64,000 bases of DNA from Arthrobacter sp. SLBN-112 (GCF_006715225.1 NZ_VFMU01000001.1:1984001-2048000), one strand, 5' to 3'. Shown: positions 16,324-25,358, counted from the first letter of the stretch. A program made the numbers and translations. The notes: generated by a model not told the origin, from the sequence alone.

Positions 16324-17759
16324 GTTCGCCCGTTTCCGGTGAAGCAACCGTAAAGCAGCCCGGCAACCACCAGCGCGCGCTGCGGACCGTCACCATCATC
16401 TCCACGTTCGGCGGGCTGCTGTTCGGCTACGACACCGGCGTGATCAATGGCGCCCTGCCGTATATGCAGGAAGACCTGGGCCTTACCCCGCTGACCGAGG
16501 GCCTGGTCACCTCATCCCTGCTGTTCGGTGCCGCCTTTGGCGCACTCTTCGGCGGGCGCCTGGCAGATCGCAACGGCCGGCGCAAAATGATCATGGTGCT
16601 GGCCGTCGTCTTCCTGTTGGGCACGCTGGGCTGCACGTTCTCGCCAAACACCGAAGTGATGATTGCCGCCCGGTTCATCCTGGGGCTTGCGGTGGGCGGT
16701 GCCTCCGTCACGGTTCCCGTGTACCTGGCCGAGGTATCGCCCAGCAACCGGCGCGGCCGGATCGTCACCCAGAACGAGCTCATGATCGTCACCGGTCAGC
16801 TGCTCGCCTTCATCTTCAACGCCTACCTGGGCAACTCGTTCGGCGAGTCCCACGGAATCTGGCGCTGGATGCTGGTCATCGCCACCCTGCCGGCCATCGC
16901 CCTGTGGATCGGGATGAACTTCATGCCGGAGAGCCCCCGCTGGCTGGCCTCCATTGGCAGCTTCGGCGAGACGCTCAGCGTGCTGCAGCGGATCCGTTCT
17001 CAGGAGGAAGCGCGCAGGGAGTTCGAAGAAGTCAAAGCCATGGCGGTGGAGGACTACAAGTCCAAGATGGGCTCCTGGAAGGACCTGGGCATCCCGTGGC
17101 TGCGCCGGATCTTCTTCGTGGGCCTCGGCCTGGCAGTGATCCAGCAAATCACCGGCGTGAACTCGATCATGTACTACGGGACGCAGATCCTGTCGCAGTC
17201 CGGCTTTGGCCGGGAAGCGGCACTGACGGCCAACATCGCCAACGGCGCCATCTCGGTCCTGGCCACGTTCGTCGGGATCTGGCTGCTGGGCAAGGTGGGC
17301 CGGCGCAGGATGCTGATCACCGGCCAGGTGGGAACCACGACCGCGTTGCTGCTCATCGGCCTCTTCTCCCTGATCCTGCCCGAAGGCTCAGCCCGAGGGT
17401 TCGTCATCCTGTTCCTCACCGTGACATTCCTGGCCTTCCAGCAGGGCGCCATCTCCCCGGTGACATGGCTGATGCTCTCGGAGATCTTCCCGTTGAAGAT
17501 CCGTGGCCTGGGCATGGGCGCGTCGGCCTTCCTGCTGTGGATCGTGAACTTCCTGATCGGGTTCGGCTTCCCGCAGCTGCTGGCCGCCATCGGGATCTCC
17601 AACACGTTCTTCGTCTTCGCCGTGCTGGGCGTGGGCGCCATCGCCTTCGCCGCCAGGTACGTGCCCGAAACCAAGGACAAGAGCCTTGAGGACCTGGAGC
17701 ACTACTTCAAGAACGTTGCCGGCAGCAAGGCCGGGACCACCGAAGCCAAGGTTCCCTGA
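16320..17759 (+). CDS. iolT: Sugar-porter MFS, probable myo-inositol:proton symporter (first copy)
   Basis: The 479-residue, twelve-helix transporter has the sugar-porter signatures GYDTGVINGALPYM, DRNGRRK, PESPRWL, QQITGVNSIMYYG and the C-terminal PETKDKSLEDLE. It imports the inositol used by the operon. It is the last gene of the plus-strand iol run and is followed by a strong bidirectional terminator. A second paralogue is encoded at 22660-24078 under separate control. Confidence 0.9.
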   Translation: MSSPVSGEATVKQPGNHQRALRTVTIISTFGGLLFGYDTGVINGALPYMQEDLGLTPLTEGLVTSSLLFGAAFGALFGGRLADRNGRRKMIMVLAVVFLLGTLGCTFSPNTEVMIAARFILGLAVGGASVTVPVYLAEVSPSNRRGRIVTQNELMIVTGQLLAFIFNAYLGNSFGESHGIWRWMLVIATLPAIALWIGMNFMPESPRWLASIGSFGETLSVLQRIRSQEEARREFEEVKAMAVEDYKSKMGSWKDLGIPWLRRIFFVGLGLAVIQQITGVNSIMYYGTQILSQSGFGREAALTANIANGAISVLATFVGIWLLGKVGRRRMLITGQVGTTTALLLIGLFSLILPEGSARGFVILFLTVTFLAFQQGAISPVTWLMLSEIFPLKIRGLGMGASAFLLWIVNFLIGFGFPQLLAAIGISNTFFVFAVLGVGAIAFAARYVPETKDKSLEDLEHYFKNVAGSKAGTTEAKVP

Positions 17760-17783
17760 CCGGTCCAGCCACAGCCGTTCCAA

Positions 17784-17825
17784 ACAGCAACGCCCCTTTG
17801 AGGATCCACAAAGGGGCGTTGCTGT
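17784..17825. terminator. Bidirectional terminator between iolT and marR
   Basis: A perfect 17-bp stem, 17784-17800 with 17809-17825, has the 8-nt loop aggatcca and lies between two convergent stop codons. The core is aacgcccctttg with caaaggggcgtt. Confidence 0.85.
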
Positions 17826-17826
17826 C

Positions 17827-18276
17827 CTATGCGGGCGTGTGCAGCCGCGGCAGGGCCTCCACCAGCGGTGCGAGCTCGGGGATGCCCATCGCGTCATCCA
17901 AGGCTCGCTCAAGCGTGGCATCGTGGACAGGCCGCGCGTCCGCGAGCAGGGTGCTTCCGCTGGGGGTGAGCTCGGTGTAGATACCCCGCCGGTCGTCGTC
18001 GCACAGGATCCTGGTCAGGAGGCCGCGGTCCTCCAGCCGGTTTACCAGCCGGGTGGTGGCGCTGGGACTCAGCGCCGTGGCACGCGCCAGCTGCTGCATC
18101 CGCATGTGCCACCCGTCCTGCCGGCTGAGGGCATCCAGCACCGTGTACTCCACCACGGAGAGCTTTGACTCCGACTGGAGGGAGCGCTCCAGCTCGCTTT
18201 CAATCAGACCGTGCAGGGCCGCCAGGGTGCGCCAACCCTGGGCGCGGACCTCGACGGCGTCGTCTTTGATGCCCAT
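17827..18276 (-). CDS. MarR-family regulator
   Basis: The 149-residue winged-helix protein shows LSVVEYTVLDALSRQ, the recognition helix in LSPSATTRLVNRLEDRGL (about residues 69-86) and the wing DDDRRGIYTELT. The ATG has an AAGGAG site. It is divergent from the MFS exporter at 18445, and the gap carries a large inverted repeat (18332-18385). It therefore probably represses both genes until a small ligand, often an aromatic compound, releases it. The ligand is unknown. Confidence 0.88.
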   Translation of the reverse strand: MGIKDDAVEVRAQGWRTLAALHGLIESELERSLQSESKLSVVEYTVLDALSRQDGWHMRMQQLARATALSPSATTRLVNRLEDRGLLTRILCDDDRRGIYTELTPSGSTLLADARPVHDATLERALDDAMGIPELAPLVEALPRLHTPA

Positions 18277-18331
18277 GGTTGCTCCTTCGTAGATGGCCCC
18301 CGGGACGGCCCTGGTAGCTGCAGTTCAACAT

Positions 18332-18385
18332 AGTTGCTTGCGCGGTATATTTGCATGTGCAACAATAAATACCGCGTCTGCAACT
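18332..18385. promoter_or_regulatory. Divergent MarR operator region
   Basis: Arms agttgcttgcgcggtat (18332-18348) and ataccgcgtctgcaact (18369-18385) form an inverted repeat matching at 15 of 17 positions. Between them sits ttgcatgtgcaa (18351-18362), itself a perfect 5-bp inverted repeat with a 2-bp centre. The first arm shares its agttgcttgc start with the operator at 33585. Confidence 0.65.
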
Positions 18386-18444
18386 ATCTTAGACGCCCTC
18401 CCCTTCATGGAACAACCACACATACAAATCAAAGGAGCCTTCGC

Positions 18445-19650
18445 ATGCCTGTTGGCCTGATAGCACTCGCCCTGGGCGGGTTTGGCATAGGACTCACAGA
18501 ATTTGTCATCGCCGGCCTCCTCCCGCAGGTGGCGGCGGACTTCGGCGTCAGCGAGGCGTCGGCCGGCTGGTTCATCTCCGGCTACGCGCTCTCCGTGGTG
18601 GTGGGCGCGCTGGGCCTTACGGCTGCCGTGACACGGTTCCAGCGCAAGCCGGTGCTGGCCGCCCTGCTGGTCCTGTTCATTGCCGGGAACCTGCTCTCTG
18701 CCACGGCGGACGGCTACTGGCCCATGATGCTGGGCCGCGTTGTTGCTGCCCTCTCGCACGGCGCCTTCTTTGGGATCGGAGCCGTGGTGGCGGCCGGCAT
18801 GGTCCCGCCCAGCAAGAAGGCAGGTGCCATCGCGCTCATGTTCACCGGGCTGACCGCGGCCAACGTCCTGGGCGTGCCCTTCGGGACGCTGCTGGGCCAG
18901 GCCGCCGGCTGGCGTGCCACCTTCTGGGCCATCACGGTCATTGGCGTGGCCGCGCTCGCCGGCATCCTGGCGCTCGTTCCCAAGGCGGCGGGTGAAGCGG
19001 AAGAGGCAGCCAGCCTCCGCACCGAGCTCCGCGCCTTCCGCTCTGGCCAGGTGTGGCTTTCCATCGTTGTCACCATCCTGGGCTTCGGCGGCATGTTCGG
19101 CGCGTTCACGTACATCGCATACGCCCTCACCGAGGTCTCCGGATTCGCGGCATCCACCGTGCCGTGGCTGCTCATTGTCTTCGGCACGGGCCTCTTCGCC
19201 GGCAACACCCTGGGCGGCAAGGCTGCGGACCGGAACGTCGACCGCACGCTTTTGGTGGTGCTCGCTGCGCTGACCCTGGTCCTGGTGGCGTTCGCCCTCA
19301 CAGCCGCTAACCCTGTCCTGACGGTCGTGTCCCTGATCCTGATGGGCGGCTTTGGCTTTGCCACCGTTCCGGGCCTTCAGATGCGCGTGATGAAGTACGC
19401 CTCCGGGGCTCCAACGCTCGCTTCCGGTGCCAACATCGGTGCGTTCAACGTGGGCAACGCGCTGGGCGCGTGGCTGGGCGGCGTCACCATCACCGCAGGG
19501 CTCGGCTACACCTCACCTATCTGGGCCGGCGCGGTGATCACCCTTGCAGGCTTGGCCGTCATGGCCTTCGCCGCCGCAGCCGCCAGGCGGAAGGAGCGGC
19601 GCCGGGAGGGCAAGGCGCCAGTGGCCTTGGAGGAGTTGGCCAGCCGCTAG
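18445..19650 (+). CDS. MFS exporter, DHA1-type (AraJ/Cmr-like)
   Basis: The 401-residue, twelve-helix protein starts GLIALALGGFGIGLTEFVI, with the acidic membrane residue typical of the AraJ-like drug-efflux group. The ATG at 18445 follows AAAGGAG; the in-frame sequence upstream lies in the operator and is not coding. Under a divergent MarR gene it is probably an efflux pump for a toxic or aromatic compound rather than part of inositol use. Its TAG stop overlaps that of the opposing lacI-type gene (shared CTAG). Confidence 0.85.
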   Translation: MPVGLIALALGGFGIGLTEFVIAGLLPQVAADFGVSEASAGWFISGYALSVVVGALGLTAAVTRFQRKPVLAALLVLFIAGNLLSATADGYWPMMLGRVVAALSHGAFFGIGAVVAAGMVPPSKKAGAIALMFTGLTAANVLGVPFGTLLGQAAGWRATFWAITVIGVAALAGILALVPKAAGEAEEAASLRTELRAFRSGQVWLSIVVTILGFGGMFGAFTYIAYALTEVSGFAASTVPWLLIVFGTGLFAGNTLGGKAADRNVDRTLLVVLAALTLVLVAFALTAANPVLTVVSLILMGGFGFATVPGLQMRVMKYASGAPTLASGANIGAFNVGNALGAWLGGVTITAGLGYTSPIWAGAVITLAGLAVMAFAAAAARRKERRREGKAPVALEELASR

Positions 19651-20663
19651 GCCGCGGGGCCGGAGGAGCGGCGCACCATCAGGGCAGGTTCGAGCTTGCG
19701 GGTTACGGCCGGTCCGGCTGCACCCGCAATCCGGTCCAGCATTGCCTGTGCCGCCACCCGGCCCAGCTGGCCGGCGTGCTGGTCTATGGACGTCAGTCCA
19801 ATCAGGGGAGAGGCGCCCACTTCGATGTTGTCGCAACCAACGATCGCCATGTCGCCCGGGACGGACAGTCCGCGGGATGCCAGGGCCTCCATGATGCCGA
19901 TGGCCGTGAGGTCGTTGTGCGCAAAGACTGCCGTGGGGAGGGTGGCGCCGGAGTCCAAAAATTGCTCCATCACGGCGCGGCCCCCGCGTTCGGTCATGTC
20001 ACTGTGGACCAATTGTGGCTCCAGGCCGAACTGCCTCATGGCGTGCAGGTAGCCTTCCCGCCGGGCGGTGTAGGGGAGCCAGTCGGAGATGTCCACGTGC
20101 GCGATCCGCCGGTGCCCCAGCCCGTATAGGTGCTCCACGGCAAGTGCGCCTGAACGGAAGTCGTCGGTCAAAACGGAATCCACGCCGTCGACCTCCATCT
20201 CGCGGGTGATGACGACGGCGGGTGTCCCGCGCAGTGCCGCAGCCAGCTCTGCCGAGGTGCCCGTGTAGCCGGCCAGCAGGACACCGTCCACGCGCAGGTC
20301 CACGAAGGACCTGACGGCCTCCAGTTCCGTTCCCGGATCAGCGGAGCCGACGGCGACCATCACCTGGTTGCCGCTTCCCGCCAAGCCTTCGGTGATGCCG
20401 TCGTAGATATCGGCGAAGACCGAGTTGTGCAGGTCGAGGAAGAGGACTCCGATGGTGTTGGTCCGGTGGCTGGCCAACCGGCTGGCCAGCCTGTTGGGGG
20501 AGTAGCCCAGGGCGGCGGCAGCTTCCAGTACGGCGGTCCGCTTGGCCGGGGAAACCTTGGGGGAATCCCGCATCACCAGGGACACCAGGGCGCGGCTCAC
20601 TCCGGCGTCGCGTGCCACGTCCTCCATGGTCACGGACCGCGGCGCAGGAGATGTCTGTTTCAC
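19647..20663 (-). CDS. LacI-family regulator, probable inositol-system repressor
   Basis: The 338-residue protein has an N-terminal HTH (MEDVARDAGVSRALVSLVM, about residues 13-31), the hinge helix SPNRLASRLASHR and a periplasmic-binding-type effector domain. It is separated from iolB by 46 bp on the same strand. A perfect 18-bp palindrome of LacI type with a central CG (22579-22596) stands before the second iolT and is the best target candidate. The effector is inferred to be a sugar or inositol derivative. Confidence 0.88.
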   Translation of the reverse strand: MKQTSPAPRSVTMEDVARDAGVSRALVSLVMRDSPKVSPAKRTAVLEAAAALGYSPNRLASRLASHRTNTIGVLFLDLHNSVFADIYDGITEGLAGSGNQVMVAVGSADPGTELEAVRSFVDLRVDGVLLAGYTGTSAELAAALRGTPAVVITREMEVDGVDSVLTDDFRSGALAVEHLYGLGHRRIAHVDISDWLPYTARREGYLHAMRQFGLEPQLVHSDMTERGGRAVMEQFLDSGATLPTAVFAHNDLTAIGIMEALASRGLSVPGDMAIVGCDNIEVGASPLIGLTSIDQHAGQLGRVAAQAMLDRIAGAAGPAVTRKLEPALMVRRSSGPAA

Positions 20664-20709
20664 AAGACTCCACTATGCCAGCCTGCCGCCCCCTGCCGGG
20701 CGAGGTTCC

Positions 20710-21603
20710 TTACGAGCCGAACGGCAGCCGCGGGTCGATGTCCTGGCTCTCCCAGGTCTGCCGCACCCAGCCGTGGTGCGGATCGTCGCTGATCAGCCAC
20801 TCCCGCACGGGGCCGGGGCCGGCCATGACATTCAGGTAGTACATGTCATAGCCGGGTGCGGCCATGGCGGGACCGTGCCAGCCATAGGGAACCAGGACGA
20901 CGTCGCCGGTGCGCACTTCCGCCGAAACATCGATGGGGCGCCCGTCCGAGGCGTAAACGCGCTGGTAGCCGATGGCATCGGCGCCGGAGGGGGCGCCTGA
21001 TCCTGCGGCCACCTGCGTCTCGAAGTAGTAGATCTCCTCCAGGGAGGTCTCGCCGTCCTTCTCCTCATCATGCTTGTGCGGCGGGTAGGAAGACCAGTTC
21101 CCGGCAGGGGTGAGGACCTCGCACACAATGAAGCGGTCCGCCTCGAGTGCTGCAGGAGTACCGAAGTTGTGGACCTGGCGCGAGCAGTTGCCGGCACCGC
21201 GCAGCTCCACGGGGGTTTCGGCCGCCGTCACGAGGCGCGTGGGGTAAGAGGCGTTGGCGGGTGCCGTGGCCACGGCGACTCGGCCGCCGTCGGCCGAGCT
21301 GATGGCCACGGCGCGGCCTGTGCCGGAGTAGAGAACGTCAGTCGGCCCGGAGAAGACCGAGGGCCTGCCATTCAACGGATAGTCGGTGCTGTCAACGGTG
21401 ACCGTGAAGGACCCATTGAGGGGCACCACGATCCGTTCCTCATCCGCTGCGGGGAGTTCAACGGCGGCGCCGGCCGGCACGGTTGCCACCTTCAATCCGG
21501 TGTGTGCCCAGCCGCCCACGGTGAGGGAGGAATCGGAGGTTCCGATCGAGACGTCCCATTTTCCGTCGGCGGCAGTGCCCAGGGGGTAGACCCAGTTGGT
21601 CAT
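20710..21603 (-). CDS. iolB: 5-deoxy-glucuronate isomerase
   Basis: The bicupin enzyme of 297 residues isomerises 5-deoxy-glucuronate to 5-dehydro-2-deoxygluconate, the substrate of IolC. The metal-binding block HKHDEEKDGETSLEEIYYFE is clear, and the C-terminal YDMYYLNVMAG and PHHGW complete the family pattern. It lies 17 bp after gntR on the minus strand, so pathway step and regulator share one transcript. It supplies the one core iol step missing from the main operon. Confidence 0.94.
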   Translation of the reverse strand: MTNWVYPLGTAADGKWDVSIGTSDSSLTVGGWAHTGLKVATVPAGAAVELPAADEERIVVPLNGSFTVTVDSTDYPLNGRPSVFSGPTDVLYSGTGRAVAISSADGGRVAVATAPANASYPTRLVTAAETPVELRGAGNCSRQVHNFGTPAALEADRFIVCEVLTPAGNWSSYPPHKHDEEKDGETSLEEIYYFETQVAAGSGAPSGADAIGYQRVYASDGRPIDVSAEVRTGDVVLVPYGWHGPAMAAPGYDMYYLNVMAGPGPVREWLISDDPHHGWVRQTWESQDIDPRLPFGS

Positions 21604-21620
21604 GGAGTTGGCTCCTTGGA

Positions 21621-22361
21621 TTATCGCTGTACGAGTGTCATCTCAAAGCTGTAGGAATCGGCGCGGTACACATGGTGGCCTGTTTCCACGCGGCGCCCGG
21701 TATCGTCCACGGCGGTGCGTTCCATGGTGACCAGCGCCGATCCTGCCGGGGTGTCCAGCATGGAAGCCTGGTAGTCATTGGCCGTCATGGCGCCGATGCG
21801 CTGCGTGGCCAGCCGGAAGTTCACTCCACCGCGGCGGAGGATCGAGTACAGGCCCTCGGCACCCAGCATTGCCTCGTCCATCTGGGCGATGTCGTCGCGT
21901 ACCCAGTTCTCCATGAGGGCCAGGGGTTTGCCGCCCACTTTCCGCAGCCGGGTGAAGTGGTACACCTTGGAGCCGGCGGGAAGCTGCAGCGTGGCCAGCG
22001 TGGGGTCGTCAGCTTCCAGGTGCGAGAAGCTCAGGACTTCAGTGGTGGGCTTCTTGCCGTTGTTGGTGAGGTCATCGTAGAGGCTGGACAACTCGAGTGG
22101 CCGGCGCACCTGGCTGGAGACCACCTGCGTTCCCACGCCCCGTTTGCGCACCAGCAGACCGGAGCGGACCAGCTCATCCATGGCCTTGCGCATGGTGGGC
22201 CGGGAAAGATTCAGCTGGGCGGCAAGGTCGATTTCGTTGTCCAGCCTGCTGCCGGGTTCCAGCACGCCACTGTAAATCGCAGCCTCAATGCCCTGGACCA
22301 CCTGGTGGTACAAGGGCACGGGGGAGGAGCGGTCGATGCTGAGTCCCAGGTTGTTCGCCAC
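21621..22361 (-). CDS. GntR-family (HutC/UTRA) regulator, probable iol repressor
   Basis: The 246-residue protein has an N-terminal wHTH (NLSRPTMRKAMDELVRSGLL is the recognition region) and a C-terminal UTRA effector domain from about residue 90. The GTG at 22361 is preferred because AGGAAA lies 6 bp upstream; the ATG at 22376 has no ribosome site. It precedes iolB, and its promoter region holds a 7-bp inverted repeat (22440-22461). The element shared by the tautomerase, iolC and second iolT promoters is its probable site, which would make it the functional IolR. Confidence 0.87.
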   Translation of the reverse strand: MANNLGLSIDRSSPVPLYHQVVQGIEAAIYSGVLEPGSRLDNEIDLAAQLNLSRPTMRKAMDELVRSGLLVRKRGVGTQVVSSQVRRPLELSSLYDDLTNNGKKPTTEVLSFSHLEADDPTLATLQLPAGSKVYHFTRLRKVGGKPLALMENWVRDDIAQMDEAMLGAEGLYSILRRGGVNFRLATQRIGAMTANDYQASMLDTPAGSALVTMERTAVDDTGRRVETGHHVYRADSYSFEMTLVQR

Positions 22362-22439
22362 AGTGCATTTCCTCATACGTCGGTGTCAGCACCTTGGTCT
22401 GCTCTCGACGCCGGCGCTGGCGGGCCTCTTCGGCTCTTA

Positions 22440-22461
22440 TATGTCCGCTTGATAGGACATA
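22440..22461. promoter_or_regulatory. Inverted repeat in the gntR promoter region
   Basis: Arms tatgtcc (22440-22446) and ggacata (22455-22461) are perfect, with an 8-bp centre. The TATGTC half-site also starts the iolC element at 7666, and ggacat recurs at 7689. Autoregulation by GntR is the likely use. Confidence 0.55.
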
Positions 22462-22542
22462 CTTTCTCCCTTGATCGTAGCAGGTGGGTCTCGCCGGTCA
22501 AGGGACTTTGACGGCACTCGGTCGGACGGAACCGAGAAAATC

Positions 22543-22555
22543 TTTGTACTGACAT
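22543..22555. promoter_or_regulatory. GntR-type operator core, copy 3 (inverted)
   Basis: tttgtactgacat is the exact reverse complement of the 13-bp core atgtcagtacaaa found at 7177-7189 and 7667-7679. It lies 105 bp upstream of the second iolT. Confidence 0.6.
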
Positions 22556-22567
22556 TAGGACGTTCTA

Positions 22568-22597
22568 TTGACGCTGTGCGTTAGAGCGCTCTAACGT
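22568..22597 (+). promoter_or_regulatory. Second iolT promoter with a perfect LacI-type operator
   Basis: TTGACG (22568-22573) is a good -35 box, and TAACGT (22592-22597) is a weak -10 at 18-bp spacing. Between and over them is the palindrome cgttagagcgctctaacg (22579-22596), perfect over 18 bp with the central CG of LacI-family operators. Binding there would block RNA polymerase. Confidence 0.6.
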
Positions 22598-22659
22598 TAG
22601 TGCCACACATCACATTCCTGACCGGCCTTCCGGTCCCCGAGAGAATCTGAGAGGCAACA

Positions 22660-24078
22660 ATGCTGTTGCAGAAACAAAACATGGGCGCACCCGGCACGCA
22701 GCGCCGCGGCTACCTGGCCCGGCTCACCGTCATCTCCACCCTGGGTGGCCTGCTCTTCGGTTACGACACCGGCGTCATCTCCGGCGCCCTGCTGTACATG
22801 AACGACTCCCTCAACATGACCGCCGTCGAGGAAGCAACTGTGGTGAGCGCACTGCTGTTCCCGGGTGCCGCCGTCGGCGCCCTCACCGGCGGCCGCATGG
22901 CCGACAAACTGGGCCGCCGCGGCTCCCTGCTGGTCTGCGCCCTGCTGTTCCTGCTCGGCGCCATCGGCTGCGCCATCGCTCCCAACGTGACCTTCATGGT
23001 CGCTGCCCGCATCGTGCTGGGCCTGGGCGTCGGTGCCGCCGCCGTGACCTGCCCGCTGTACCTGGCCGAAATGGCACCGGCCCACCTCCGTGGCCGAATG
23101 GTGACCATCAATGAGCTCATGATCGTGACCGGCCAGATGCTCGCCTTCGCCATCAACGCCCTCCTGGATGCCCTGATCCACGACAACGAGGTCTGGCGCA
23201 CCATGCTGGGCATCGCCTCAATCCCCGCACTCGCCCTGCTCGCCGGCATGCTGATGCTGCCTGAATCGCCGCGCTGGTACGCCATCCGTGGCCGCCTTGA
23301 GGACAGCCGCCGCGTCCTGAACCTCAGCCGCAGCCCACAGGAAGCGGCTGCCGAATTCGAGGAGATCGCCCGGGCGGCACGCACCGCCAAGGAAGAACGG
23401 GGCCACGCGCTGCGGGACCTGAAGAACAACCCCTGGATGCGCCGCCTGCTGTGGATCGGCATCGGGCTGGCCACCGTCCAGCAGGCCACCGGCATCAATA
23501 CTGTGAACTACTACGCTCCCACCATCCTGGAAAAGAGCGGGCTGGGCGTCAGCGCTTCGCTCGTGGCCACCATCGGCGTCGGCGTCACCTCCGTGCTGAT
23601 GACCATCCTGGGCATCTGGCTGCTCGGCTTCGTTGGCCGCCGCAGGATGCTGGTGATCGGCTTCTCCGGAGTGGTTGGTTCCCAGGCCCTGCTGGCCGTC
23701 GTCTTCCTCCTGCCGCAGTCGGACCTGGCCAGCTACACCATCCTGGCTGCCATGATGCTGTTCGTCGCCTTCGTCCAGTGCTTCATCGGCACCTGCGTGT
23801 GGCTCCTGCTCTCGGAAATGTTCCCGCTGGCCATCCGCGGCTTTGCGATGGGAATCGCGGTCTTCGCCCTGTGGACTGTGAACGCCGCCATTTCGTTCCT
23901 CTTCCCCATCGTGGTCAACGCCCTGGGCTCCACCGGCACCTTCGGCCTGTTTGTCCTGGTCAACCTCGCCTCCCTGGCGTTCGTCATCAAGTTCGTTCCG
24001 GAGACCAAGGGCCATTCGCTCGAGGACCTGGAAGCGCACTTTCGTGACGGCGCCGTGCCGGCCAGGCTCCCGGCCTAG
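22660..24078 (+). CDS. iolT: Sugar-porter MFS, probable inositol:proton symporter (second copy)
   Basis: The 472-residue transporter shows the same sugar-porter blocks as the first copy: GYDTGVISGALLYM, ADKLGRRGS, PESPRWYAIRGR, QQATGINTVNYY and PETKGHSLEDLE. It is divergent from gntR-iolB, with both GntR and LacI sites in its promoter, so it is probably the more tightly regulated uptake route, or specific for another inositol isomer. The ATG at 22660 has a GAGAGG-like site; an ATG seven codons later is possible. A long hairpin ends the transcript. Confidence 0.9.
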   Translation: MLLQKQNMGAPGTQRRGYLARLTVISTLGGLLFGYDTGVISGALLYMNDSLNMTAVEEATVVSALLFPGAAVGALTGGRMADKLGRRGSLLVCALLFLLGAIGCAIAPNVTFMVAARIVLGLGVGAAAVTCPLYLAEMAPAHLRGRMVTINELMIVTGQMLAFAINALLDALIHDNEVWRTMLGIASIPALALLAGMLMLPESPRWYAIRGRLEDSRRVLNLSRSPQEAAAEFEEIARAARTAKEERGHALRDLKNNPWMRRLLWIGIGLATVQQATGINTVNYYAPTILEKSGLGVSASLVATIGVGVTSVLMTILGIWLLGFVGRRRMLVIGFSGVVGSQALLAVVFLLPQSDLASYTILAAMMLFVAFVQCFIGTCVWLLLSEMFPLAIRGFAMGIAVFALWTVNAAISFLFPIVVNALGSTGTFGLFVLVNLASLAFVIKFVPETKGHSLEDLEAHFRDGAVPARLPA

Positions 24079-24109
24079 GCAGGCAGCGCTTCCCGGCAGC
24101 CGCTGACCT

Positions 24110-24171
24110 ACGCGGGGCCGGACCCGGCAATTTTCCGTCATTGACGAAAAGGGCAGGGTCCGGTCCCGCGT
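24110..24171. terminator. Long hairpin after the second iolT
   Basis: The outer 16-bp stem, 24110-24125 with 24156-24171, has one G-T wobble. An inner hairpin pairs ttttccgtca with tgacgaaaa around 24131-24150. The structure ends in TTT and should terminate the iolT transcript. Confidence 0.7.
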
Positions 24172-24224
24172 TTGCTTTCGGTGGCCTAGGCTGGCTCCAT
24201 GATGTGGACTGTGAGGCAGCAGCC

Positions 24225-25358
24225 GTGAATTACGCCGGTAGCCTTGGTCCCCGTCCCCGCACCCTCGAAGTTCAGGACCTGGCGAGCTTCGACCGCCTGG
24301 TGGCCGGGGGTGCGGTCAATCTGCACGGCTGGCATGCGCAGTCCCTGGACCTGCGGGGCCGGTCCGCCGCACTGAAAAGCGTCAGCGTCGAAGGCGCCAT
24401 GTTCCTGGGCTGCCTCTTTGACGACGGCATGGAAGCCAACCTGCGCAGCCGCGGTGCCCTGATCTTTCCACGGCTTGATGGCGTCCCCTTCGACCCCTAC
24501 CGGGCGTCGCTGTACTCACCGGCCGAACTGTACGCCGGACTTGCCAGGTCCCCGTACGAGGAACTGCCGGATGCCCGCATCTACCACTGGAGCATCCAGC
24601 CGGGGCAGCGGCACCGCGTGGACGCCACCCTGGCCTCTGCCCTGCACGACCATGCGATCGGGGACGCCCTGGAGGAACTGACACGGTCAGCGGCGTGGAC
24701 CCGCCGGTCCATCGTCGGCGTCATGGGTGGCCATGCGGCGCCCAGGGGAAGCCGGGAGTTTGCGGACGCGGCGCGGCTCGGAAAACTGCTGGCCCTTGAG
24801 GGCTATTCGGTGGCCACCGGCGGCGGCCCCGGTGCCATGGAGGCAGCCAACCTGGGTGCTTACCTGTGCCAGGCGTCCGACGCCGACCTGCAGGCGGCGC
24901 TTGCCACGCTCGCGGAGGTCCCGGGGTTCCGGCCGTCCGTGTCGGCGTGGGCGCGGGCGGCGGCTGCCGTCGTCGAACGCCATCCGGACGGGACTCCGTC
25001 GCTGGGGATCCCCACCTGGTTTTACGGGCATGAGCCGCCCAACTACTTTGCCACGCACATCGCCAAATACTTCGCCAACGCCATCCGCGAAGCCATCCTG
25101 CTGGAACTGTGCCACGGCGGAATCGTCTTCCTGCCGGGGGCGGCCGGAACTGTCCAGGAGATCTTCCAGGACGCGTGCGAGAACTACTACGGCGCCCGCG
25201 AAAAGGTGGCCCCCATGGTCCTGGTGGGTCGGCACCACTGGGAGCAGGAGTACCCGGCCTGGCCCATGCTGCGAAGCCTTGCCGCCGGGCGGCCCATGGC
25301 GGACTACATCTTCCTGGTGGATACGGTGGACCAGGCCGTGGAGGTCCTCGGGGGCTGA
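24225..25358 (+). CDS. LOG-family (lysine decarboxylase-like) nucleotide-binding protein
   Basis: The 377-residue protein has a Rossmann-like LOG domain in its C-terminal two thirds: VGVMGGHAAPRGS, the phosphate loop ATGGGPGAMEAAN and the LOG motif as PGAAGTVQE, where the usual form is PGGxGTxxE. The N-terminal 150 residues are not part of the standard domain. LOG proteins release cytokinin-type bases from nucleoside monophosphates, but long variants like this one are of unknown function. The GTG at 24225 follows GAGG; earlier in-frame starts lie in or near the terminator hairpin. Confidence 0.75.
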   Translation: MNYAGSLGPRPRTLEVQDLASFDRLVAGGAVNLHGWHAQSLDLRGRSAALKSVSVEGAMFLGCLFDDGMEANLRSRGALIFPRLDGVPFDPYRASLYSPAELYAGLARSPYEELPDARIYHWSIQPGQRHRVDATLASALHDHAIGDALEELTRSAAWTRRSIVGVMGGHAAPRGSREFADAARLGKLLALEGYSVATGGGPGAMEAANLGAYLCQASDADLQAALATLAEVPGFRPSVSAWARAAAAVVERHPDGTPSLGIPTWFYGHEPPNYFATHIAKYFANAIREAILLELCHGGIVFLPGAAGTVQEIFQDACENYYGAREKVAPMVLVGRHHWEQEYPAWPMLRSLAAGRPMADYIFLVDTVDQAVEVLGG

